The notes under the pieces were generated by a model. It saw only the letters and a program-made list of their open reading frames with translations. It made no database searches and was not told the DNA's origin. Source: Hyphomicrobiales bacterium (lineage in GTDB: Bacteria > Pseudomonadota > Alphaproteobacteria > Rhizobiales > Methyloligellaceae). Taken from it: a stretch of 40,982 bases of DNA. The stretch covers positions 1-40,982 of the forward strand of contig JANQLP010000170.1 of assembly GCA_028280515.1 (NCBI GenBank), read 5' to 3'. Made by a program: the position numbers and the translations under genes. Below, piece by piece: positions 34,864 to 40,982 of this stretch (position 1 is the stretch's first letter; the number at the start of each line of letters is the position of its first letter).

Positions 34864-35865
34864 ATGACCATTCAGACGATCGGGGTCGTCGGAGCCGGAG
34901 CGTGGGGGACCGCGCTCGCGCAGGCTGTTACAAAATCGGGACGGGACGCGCTTCTGTGGGCCCATGAGTCCGAGACGGCCGACGACATCAACTCGGCCCA
35001 TGAGAACCGCACCTTCCTGCCCGGCATCAAGCTCGACCCGGGCTTGCGCGCGACCGGGGACATTGTTGAGGTCGCCGGGCAGGACGCGCTTTTGATGGTG
35101 GTTCCGGCGCAGCACATGCGCGCGATCGCGGCCCAACTCGCACACGCACTGCCGGCGGCCCGACCCGTGATCATATGTTCGAAGGGCATCGAGCAGGCTT
35201 CCGGTGAACTCATGAGCTCGGTCCTCACCGAAACGTTGCCGCAGGCGTCGCTGGCCGTCCTGTCGGGTCCGAGTTTTGCCGCGGAAGTGGCGCGCGGCCT
35301 GCCGGCTGCACTCACCCTCGCCTGCGAGGATGAAGCCCTCGGCCAATCTCTCGCACACGCCATTGGCCACGCCACGTTCCGTCCCTACTGGAGCCAGGAC
35401 GTGCTCGGCGCACAGATCGGCGGCGCGATCAAGAATGTGCTCGCCATCGCTGCCGGTATCGTCGTCGGCAAGAAGCTCGGCGCCAACGCTCATGCCGGGC
35501 TCACCACCCGCGGTTTCAGCGAGATGGTGCGGTTCGGAACCGCGCTTGGCGCGCGGGCGGAAACGCTCACCGGGCTGAGCGGGCTCGGCGATCTGATCCT
35601 AACCTGTGGCAGTCCGCAGTCCCGCAACATGTCCCTCGGCATCGCCCTCGGCGAAGGCAAGACGCTTGACGAGGTCCTCGGCGCCCGCAGGTCCGTGAGC
35701 GAGGGCGTCTACACGGCGTCCGCTGTCGCGGGCATAGCAGACAGCCAGGGCCTCGATCTGCCAATCTGTTCCGCGGTTCATGGCGTCGTCTCCGGTGCGG
35801 TCGGTGTTGATCAGGCCATCGAGGCGCTTCTCGCACGCCCGATCCGCGCCGAGCATGACACCTGA
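34864..35865 (+). CDS. gpsA: Glycerol-3-phosphate dehydrogenase [NAD(P)+]
   Basis: A 333-residue enzyme that reduces dihydroxyacetone phosphate to sn-glycerol 3-phosphate for phospholipid synthesis. It carries the N-terminal nucleotide motif GVVGAGAWGTALA, the VLSGPSFAAEVARGLPAA segment, the catalytic Lys in GGAIKNVLAIAAGI, and LSGLGDLILTC. The ATG follows GAGG. It is in an operon with tsaD. In relatives yciI and the EVE gene come next; here a foreign-looking block intervenes. Confidence 0.95.
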   Translation: MTIQTIGVVGAGAWGTALAQAVTKSGRDALLWAHESETADDINSAHENRTFLPGIKLDPGLRATGDIVEVAGQDALLMVVPAQHMRAIAAQLAHALPAARPVIICSKGIEQASGELMSSVLTETLPQASLAVLSGPSFAAEVARGLPAALTLACEDEALGQSLAHAIGHATFRPYWSQDVLGAQIGGAIKNVLAIAAGIVVGKKLGANAHAGLTTRGFSEMVRFGTALGARAETLTGLSGLGDLILTCGSPQSRNMSLGIALGEGKTLDEVLGARRSVSEGVYTASAVAGIADSQGLDLPICSAVHGVVSGAVGVDQAIEALLARPIRAEHDT

Positions 35866-35939
35866 CGGACTGCGGATTCCGCGCACGCACTGGAAATTCC
35901 TCCGCACACGAACGATAATCGGTGCATGGAGGTGACGTT

Positions 35940-36785
35940 ATGGCAATCAAGGTGGAACCGCTCGACGGGCCGCTGGGCGCGGTGGTGTACGGGCTCGATT
36001 CTTCAAAACCCCTGAGCGAAGAGGACTTTCGGACCGTCGAACAGGCGATGTGCGATCACGTTGCGATCGTCGCGCCGGACCTTGAAGAAAACGTCCCATG
36101 GCTGCGGGATTTCGGCACCCGTTTCGGCCCGCTGGTCCCGCATGTGCTCGACCAGTATCACCACCCGGACGGCTTCGAGGTCTCGATCATCGCCCGCAAC
36201 ACCGGCACAGCAGAATCCCGCGACACGGCGAAGCCGGCCGGTGCGTTCTGGCACTCAGACCTCAGCTACGAAAAAGACCCCTCGGACGCGATCTTCCTTT
36301 ACTCGACGCAGATTCCGAGCCGGGGCGGCGATACGCTGGCGGCAAACATGTACATGGCCTATGAGGGCCTGCCGGAGAAGACCAAGCAGCGCATCGAAGG
36401 CCTGACCGCCACCCACCGCTGGGGCTGGAACACCGGCGGCGCGGCGCCGAAACTCACCAAGACTCAGCAGGACACCCACCCGGACGTCGTACACCCGGTG
36501 GTGCGCATTCATCCGAAGACGGCTCGCAAAATTCTCTACGTCAATCCCGGCTACACCATGTGCATCAACGATGTGGACCGCCACGAGAGTGACGACCTGC
36601 TGGAGGAACTGTATGGGCACGCGTTGAAGCCGGAATACCAGTACAGGCACAAGTGGGAGCTCAACATGCTGCTCGGGCTCGACAATCGCGCCTCGATCCA
36701 TGCCGCGGTCGCCGACTATGACGAGCCGCGCCGCATGCTGCGCATGATCGTCGGCAACACGGAGAGGCTGGGCAAGGCCGCGTGA
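35940..36785 (+). CDS. TauD/TfdA-family Fe(II)/2-oxoglutarate dioxygenase
   Basis: A 281-residue non-haem iron enzyme. The iron triad is His105 and Asp107 in FWHSDLSY, and His254 in NRASIHAAVADY; Arg265 or Arg268 after it should bind 2-oxoglutarate. TauD relatives hydroxylate taurine, alkylsulfates, aryloxyacids or quaternary amines. The ATG follows GGAGGTGA. The gene is convergent with a betaine-type ABC transporter, so an imported quaternary amine or sulfonate is a reasonable substrate guess, though unproven. No sulfonate-specific neighbours are present. Confidence 0.85.
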   Translation: MAIKVEPLDGPLGAVVYGLDSSKPLSEEDFRTVEQAMCDHVAIVAPDLEENVPWLRDFGTRFGPLVPHVLDQYHHPDGFEVSIIARNTGTAESRDTAKPAGAFWHSDLSYEKDPSDAIFLYSTQIPSRGGDTLAANMYMAYEGLPEKTKQRIEGLTATHRWGWNTGGAAPKLTKTQQDTHPDVVHPVVRIHPKTARKILYVNPGYTMCINDVDRHESDDLLEELYGHALKPEYQYRHKWELNMLLGLDNRASIHAAVADYDEPRRMLRMIVGNTERLGKAA

Positions 36786-36819
36786 GGGGTCCGTCCGCGA
36801 CAATTGGAGTCAATCGTCG

Positions 36820-37851
36820 TCAGGCCGCGACCGGCGCCTTCATGGCCTGAACCACGTCCGCCAGCTCGACATAACCCACCCCCTTGCCGGCGGCATTCAC
36901 GACACGTGCGGCACGCGCGCCGTCCTCCGCGAACGTGACCAGCGCGTCCTCAAGCAAGGTGGTGTCCGCCAACTTTGCCTTCGGGCGTGCCCCGTTCGGA
37001 GGCGACATGATCGAGCCGACGGTAATGACCTTGCCGCGGTCGATGTCCTTGACGAACTCGCCGACGAAATCGTTTGAAGGTGCGATCACGATCGACTGCG
37101 GATCGCCATGCTGGACGATTTCCCCGTCGCGCAGGATCGCGATCCGCTCGCCAAGCCGCAACGCCTCGTCGAGGTCGTGGGTGATGAACACGACCGTCCG
37201 TTTCAATTCGGCCTGCAGGCGCAATAGCATGTCCTGCATTTCGGTCCGGATCAGCGGATCGAGGGCACTGAACGGCTCGTCCATGAGCAGGATCTCGGCC
37301 TCCGTCGCCAGCGCCCTGGCGATGCCGATCCGCTGCTGCATTCCGCCCGATAGCTGCGCGGGGAAGTAGTCCTCATAGCCGGACATGTCGACGCGCCGCA
37401 TCCAATCCGCGGCATGGGAGCGCGCTTCGTGCTGCGGCAGGCCCCGAATGCTCAAACCATAGGCGACGTTTTCCAGTGCGGTCCGGTGGGGCATCAGGGC
37501 AACGCGCTGAAACACCATGGAAATACGCGTGCGCCGCAGCGCACGGAGCTCGTTTTCGTCCAGCGCCATGACGTCGCGTCCGTCGATCTCGACACGGCCG
37601 TCGGTCGGCTCGACAATGCGGTTGAAGTGGCGAACCAGGACCGATTTTCCCGATCCCGAAAGCCCCATGACAACGAAGATCCGGTTTGCGGGCACATCGA
37701 GATTGATGTCGTTCAGCGCCAGCACATGGTCGTACTTCGCCATAAGCTCCTGCTTGCCGACGCCCTGGCGAACAAGGTCGAGGTAGCGCGCGGGATGCGG
37801 CCCGAAAATCTTGTAGAGGTTGCGAACGGCGATTTTGACCGCGTCAGTCAT
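36820..37851 (-). CDS. Glycine betaine/proline-type ABC transporter ATP-binding protein
   Basis: A 343-residue ATPase of the ProV/OpuAA family. Walker A is GLSGSGKS, the signature is LSGGMQQRIGIARAL, Walker B is ILLMDEPFSALDPL, and the switch His is in VFITHDLDEAL. The N-terminal KIFGPHP segment is family-typical. The C-terminal ~100 residues form a reduced CBS-like region, which in relatives senses ionic strength. It starts at ATG 37851, overlapping the permease stop by eight bases. The substrate is a quaternary ammonium compound by family. Confidence 0.9.
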   Translation of the reverse strand: MTDAVKIAVRNLYKIFGPHPARYLDLVRQGVGKQELMAKYDHVLALNDINLDVPANRIFVVMGLSGSGKSVLVRHFNRIVEPTDGRVEIDGRDVMALDENELRALRRTRISMVFQRVALMPHRTALENVAYGLSIRGLPQHEARSHAADWMRRVDMSGYEDYFPAQLSGGMQQRIGIARALATEAEILLMDEPFSALDPLIRTEMQDMLLRLQAELKRTVVFITHDLDEALRLGERIAILRDGEIVQHGDPQSIVIAPSNDFVGEFVKDIDRGKVITVGSIMSPPNGARPKAKLADTTLLEDALVTFAEDGARAARVVNAAGKGVGYVELADVVQAMKAPVAA

Positions 37852-38740
37852 TGGCAATCTGCCGGTAGCGCTGCAGGCGGCGGCCATAGGCCTGCGTCAT
37901 CCGGTCGAAGGCAATCGCCAGCGCGACGATCGCAAGGCCGTTGAACAGTCCGAGGGCGAAGTACTGGTTGGTGACGGCCCTGAGCACAGGTTGCCCCAAT
38001 CCCTGGACGCCGATCATGGAGGCAATGACCACCATGGCCAGCGCCATCATGATCGTCTGGTTGATCCCGGCGAGGATGTTCGGAAGCGCTAACGGAATCT
38101 GCACGCCGAACAGGCGCTGCCAGTAATTCGCGCCGAAGGAATCCGCAGCCTCGAGAACCTCCCGGTCGACCAGCCGGATGCCGAGATTGGTCAGCCGGAT
38201 GACCGGCGGAATGGCGTAGACAACCACCGCGATCAGTCCCGGCACGCGGCCGATGCCGAGCAGCATGACGATGGGGATCAGATACACGAAGCTTGGCATG
38301 GTCTGCATGACGTCCAGCACCGGTGTGATAATCGCCTGCGCGCGGTCCGACCGGGCCATCAGGACACCGACGGGCAGACCGATCAGCACCGCAAGCACGG
38401 TGCAGACGGTAATCATCGACATAGTCGACATGGCGTGCTGCCACATGCCGAAATAGCCGATTGCCAGAAAAGCCGCTGTCACGCCGGCAACGAGTTTCCA
38501 GCTTCGGCTCGCGAACCAGGCAAAGCCGGCGAGCAGGGCGATAATCAGCCACCAGGGCGCACCGGTGAACAGATCGTCGAACCAGATGAGGAACTGCAGC
38601 AGGGGATTGAAGAAATTCTCGATGCCCGCCCCGTAAGCACCGGAAAAGTCGGCGTAACCGTCGTCGAACGCACGCTCCAGCGCGCGCAACGAGTCCTCAT
38701 TCATCTGGGGAAACCGGAACCACCAGCTCTCGTCCGCCAT
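37844..38740 (-). CDS. Glycine betaine/proline-type ABC transporter permease
   Basis: A 298-residue inner-membrane protein of the ProW/OpuAB family with about six or seven membrane helices. An N-terminal hydrophilic part (about 1-60) mentions FNPLLQFLIWFDDLFTGAPWW. The permease core shows VLDVMQTMPSFVYLIPIVMLLGIGRVPG, a hallmark of the family, and the EAA-loop-like EAADSFGANYWQRLFGVQIPLALPNILAGI. I chose ATG 38740 because GAGGAG lies six bases upstream. It is translationally coupled to the ATPase gene. Confidence 0.9.
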   Translation of the reverse strand: MADESWWFRFPQMNEDSLRALERAFDDGYADFSGAYGAGIENFFNPLLQFLIWFDDLFTGAPWWLIIALLAGFAWFASRSWKLVAGVTAAFLAIGYFGMWQHAMSTMSMITVCTVLAVLIGLPVGVLMARSDRAQAIITPVLDVMQTMPSFVYLIPIVMLLGIGRVPGLIAVVVYAIPPVIRLTNLGIRLVDREVLEAADSFGANYWQRLFGVQIPLALPNILAGINQTIMMALAMVVIASMIGVQGLGQPVLRAVTNQYFALGLFNGLAIVALAIAFDRMTQAYGRRLQRYRQIAND

Positions 38741-38832
38741 GGCCAACTCCTCAAGTCATGTCTGCGCAGGATGCGCCGGGCACGCCGCTTTCAAAAGAAA
38801 CGGGCTGCGCGCAGGCGATGGCACGCACAGTC

Positions 38833-39840
38833 CTACAGGGCGGCCTTGACGCGGCCTGCAACATCCGCCGGCATCCATTTGGACCACAGCGCCTCGTTTT
38901 CCTTCAGAAACTTCTCGGCGGCTTCCTCGCCGCGGGCGCGTTCCTTGTCCATGAACGCCACGATCTTGTTGACTATCGAGTTTGGCCAGGACCGTTTCGA
39001 CAGATAGGCGAATGCCTCAGGTGATTTTTCGGCGAAGTTGCGCGACGTCAACGTTATGACGACCGATTTGGCCCAGGTGTTCTTCTTGGGGTCGGTACAG
39101 TTCGCCTGCCCGGTGCAGCGGTCCCATTCCGCTTCATTGTAGGGCACGCCCATGTCGAGCTTGACCATCTCGTAACGTCCGAGGATGGGGGTCGGTTCCC
39201 AATAGTAGCCGAACCAGCTCTCCTTGCGCGTGTAGGCCCGCGCAATGGTGCCGGCGAGGCCCGCGGCCGAGCCGGTATCGACGAGATCGAAGCCGGCCTG
39301 CTTCACGCCGAAGGCATCGTAGAGGTTCTTCGTGACGATCTGGCAGGTCCAACCCGGCGGGCAGTTGTACAGTGCGCCGCGGGATGGGTCCTCGGGGTCG
39401 GGAAACAGGTCGGGACGTTTGAGCACGGCTTCGAGCGTGGTCAGTTCGGGATGCTTGTCCAGCATGTATTTCGGGATCCACCACCCCTCGACCCCGCCAT
39501 CACTCAGGATTTCTCCTGCGACCGTAAGTTTGCCGTCCTTGACCGCCTTGTCGATCACCTCGCGTGCCGAGTTCATCCAGATCTCCGGCGCCACATCCGG
39601 CTGCGCCCGCGACGTCATGGACGCAAGTGTCGGATTGGTATCGCCCGGCACGAGCTCGACCGTGCAGCCGTAGCCCTTTTCGAGGATGATCTTGTCGACG
39701 TGTGCCGCAAACTCCGCCGAAGCCCAGTTCATGTCCGCGATGGTGACGCGGCCGCATGCCGCAAGCGCGGCCGGGGTCACATGCGCAGCCATAGCGAGAA
39801 CGGCGGCGCACACCGCCGCAAATGCAAACTTGGTCTTCAT
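38833..39840 (-). CDS. Glycine betaine-type ABC transporter substrate-binding protein
   Basis: A 335-residue periplasmic protein (OpuAC/ProX family). The signal peptide covers about residues 1-28 (ending AALA). Mature features include VTIADMNWASAEFAAHVDKIILEKGYGC, an aromatic-rich middle (GVEGWWIPKYML, SWFGYYWEPTPILGRYEM) that could cage a quaternary ammonium group, and several Cys pairs (NCPPGWTC, CTGQANC). It is the first gene of the three-gene transporter operon. Ligand could be betaine, choline, carnitine or TMAO; sequence alone does not decide. The 266 bp to yciI hold the divergent promoters. Confidence 0.9.
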   Translation of the reverse strand: MKTKFAFAAVCAAVLAMAAHVTPAALAACGRVTIADMNWASAEFAAHVDKIILEKGYGCTVELVPGDTNPTLASMTSRAQPDVAPEIWMNSAREVIDKAVKDGKLTVAGEILSDGGVEGWWIPKYMLDKHPELTTLEAVLKRPDLFPDPEDPSRGALYNCPPGWTCQIVTKNLYDAFGVKQAGFDLVDTGSAAGLAGTIARAYTRKESWFGYYWEPTPILGRYEMVKLDMGVPYNEAEWDRCTGQANCTDPKKNTWAKSVVITLTSRNFAEKSPEAFAYLSKRSWPNSIVNKIVAFMDKERARGEEAAEKFLKENEALWSKWMPADVAGRVKAAL

Positions 39841-40106
39841 CTTCGGCTTTCCGATCCCTTCAAGTGGTGGGCTGCAACGCGATCTGCGCCGGTTCAGAGC
39901 GAGAAAACCCGGCGGATTCCCCGCTTGCCAGCCCCTTCTAACCGTGTGGCGCAGTATAGGGCACCGCCGGAGACCCGCAACATGGGCCGTTTTCGGCGCA
40001 AATCCGCATTCCGGATCGCGAAATTCTGACTACTGCGGATACCGCGCTCGCTGGACAAGCATCGGCGTCGAACATAGATTCCCCGGCGGCAATCAAAGGG
40101 ATCCGC

Positions 40107-40406
40107 ATGTTTTACGTTCTGATTTGCACCGACAAGCCGAAGAGCCTCCAGACGCGGCTGAAGACGCGGCCCGCGCACCTCGAATATCTGGAGGAGCTGG
40201 GCGATGTCCTCAAGCTTGGCGGACCGATGCTGGACGAAGACAGCGGTGAGCCGAATGGCAGCCTGCTCGTGGTCGAAGCCACATCCGAGCAGGAGGCACG
40301 GGCGATTGCCGAGAGCGATCCCTTCAACGAGGCTGGAATTTTCGCATCGATCGACGTGCGCCGGTGGGACTGGCGCCGCGGCAATCCGGATGCGAAACAG
40401 GTTTGA
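40107..40406 (+). CDS. YciI-like protein
   Basis: A 99-residue protein of the YciI fold: MFYVLICTDKPKSLQTRLKT, a RPAHLEYLEEL motif with the conserved Arg-x-x-His, GPMLDEDSGEPNGSLLVVEA, then EARAIAESDPFNEAGIF. Family members resemble dimeric alpha-beta-barrel enzymes; the function is unknown. In rhizobial relatives it directly follows gpsA, but here a 4.2-kb block separates them. It ends 25 bp before the EVE gene. Confidence 0.88.
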   Translation: MFYVLICTDKPKSLQTRLKTRPAHLEYLEELGDVLKLGGPMLDEDSGEPNGSLLVVEATSEQEARAIAESDPFNEAGIFASIDVRRWDWRRGNPDAKQV

Positions 40407-40431
40407 AAACGAGAAACAGAGGCGAAATCAC

Positions 40432-40848
40432 ATGGCGTACTGGCTGTTCAAATCCGAACCCGGAAACTGGTCGTGGGACGACCACAAGAAGACCGGAAAG
40501 AAAGGCCATCCGGTCAAACGGAGCCGGAACTTTCAGGCCAACAACAACATGAAGCAGATGGCCAAGGGCGATAAGGGCTTCTTCTATCACTCGGTGAAGG
40601 AGAAGCGTGTCGTCGGTCTGGTCGAAGTGGTCAAGGAGTTCTACCCGGACGAGACCGACCCGACAGGCCGGTTCGGCGTCGTCGACGTCATCCCGCTCCA
40701 GGACATGCCGCACCCGGTCGAGCTGAAGGAGATCAAGGCGGAACCGGCCTGCAAGGACATGGTGCTGGTCAACAATTCCCGCCTCTCCATTCAGCCTGTT
40801 TCCGAGAAGGAGTGGAAGGCGGTCTGCAAGATGGGTGGACTGAACTAG
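40432..40848 (+). CDS. EVE domain (PUA-like) protein
   Basis: A 138-residue protein, nearly all one EVE domain: MAYWLFKSEPGNWSWDDH at the start, RSRNFQANNNMKQMAKGDKGFFYHS, VVGLVEVVKEFYPDETDP, and LVNNSRLSIQPVSEKEWKAV at the end. EVE domains share the PUA/YTH/ASCH fold and are thought to recognise modified nucleotides; biological role here unknown. The start ATG 40432 follows AGAGGCG. The stop TAG coincides with the first bases of the palindromic repeat. Confidence 0.92.
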   Translation: MAYWLFKSEPGNWSWDDHKKTGKKGHPVKRSRNFQANNNMKQMAKGDKGFFYHSVKEKRVVGLVEVVKEFYPDETDPTGRFGVVDVIPLQDMPHPVELKEIKAEPACKDMVLVNNSRLSIQPVSEKEWKAVCKMGGLN

Positions 40849-40982
40849 AGCATCATGCGTTCAGATTGACGCGTTCCGTCGCGAAATCTGAACGCATAAA
40901 GATGCTCTAGCACTTTAAGATATAGAGCAAATTTATCCGATTAGGTTGAAACAGGGTGAGTCAACCTAATCGGATTTTGCTC
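40847..40982 (+). repeat. Dispersed palindromic intergenic repeat, copy 2 (longer form)
   Basis: Two palindromes in tandem. The first, 40847-40908, pairs AGAGCATC...GCGTTCAGAT with ATCTGAACGC...GATGCTCT. The second, 40925-40982, pairs ATCCGATTAGGTTGA with TCAACCTAATCGGAT inside GAGCAAA/TTTTGCTC. The section 40900-40982 matches copy 1 (3776-3859) in opposite orientation with about four differences; copy 1 lacks the first palindrome. The block starts at the EVE stop codon and reaches the window edge, so its far end may continue. Confidence 0.88.

Overview
The window looks like chromosomal DNA of a GC-rich alphaproteobacterium, most likely of the Hyphomicrobiales (Rhizobiales). The evidence is the hemC-hemD-Mic60-hemY gene block divergent from tsaD-gpsA, with yciI and an EVE-domain gene further on, an AapJ-type amino-acid binding protein, CobF of the aerobic cobalamin pathway, and dispersed palindromic intergenic repeats of a rhizobial kind. 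The presumed iodate-respiration genes and the betaine-type uptake genes would suit a marine or saline habitat, but that is inference.

Layout. 1-3.6 kb: the 3' end of aapJ, convergent with a large autotransporter. 3.8-12 kb (minus strand): the centrepiece, an operon of two di-haem peroxidases, a Tat-exported Rieske protein and an AioA-like molybdopterin oxidoreductase, followed by a HEAT-repeat protein. This gene set matches the dissimilatory iodate reductase (idrABP1P2). The arsenite oxidase active-site motif is absent from the large subunit. 12.1-15.2 kb: a hybrid sensor kinase (minus) and a divergent OmpR-type regulator (plus). A set of GTAACGA-like direct repeats lies between the kinase and the reductase operon. 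15.6-18.2 kb (plus): a pseudoazurin-like cupredoxin, a histidine-bearing four-helix membrane protein, and an SbtA bicarbonate transporter with its PII-like partner. 18.2-24 kb: a PBP4-type peptidase, a DUF3179 protein, an L,D-transpeptidase-like protein, a universal stress protein and a DUF2147 protein.

24.2-28.4 kb (minus): a cobalamin-binding-protein homologue and cobF, then a decaying ribonucleotide reductase locus. Its nrdB carries class Ic residues (Glu and Phe at the diagnostic sites) but has an in-frame amber codon, and only the last ~21-28 codons of nrdA remain. Next to it lies a frameshifted isochorismatase fragment and an intact PuuE-like deacetylase. 28.7 kb: tRNA-Thr(CGT). 28.9-33.7 kb (minus): hemY, Mic60/mitofilin, hemD, hemC. 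33.75-35.9 kb (plus): tsaD, gpsA. 35.9-39.8 kb: a TauD-family dioxygenase and a glycine-betaine-type ABC transporter, apparently inserted between gpsA and yciI. 40.1-40.85 kb: yciI and EVE.

Working model (inference): the oxyanion is reduced in the periplasm by the Mo/Fe-S/Rieske enzyme, reactive intermediates are handled by the two di-haem peroxidases, electrons may arrive through the cupredoxin or c-type cytochromes, and the two-component system controls expression. A palindromic repeat occurs at both ends of the window in opposite orientation. Each copy starts at the stop codon of the adjacent gene.
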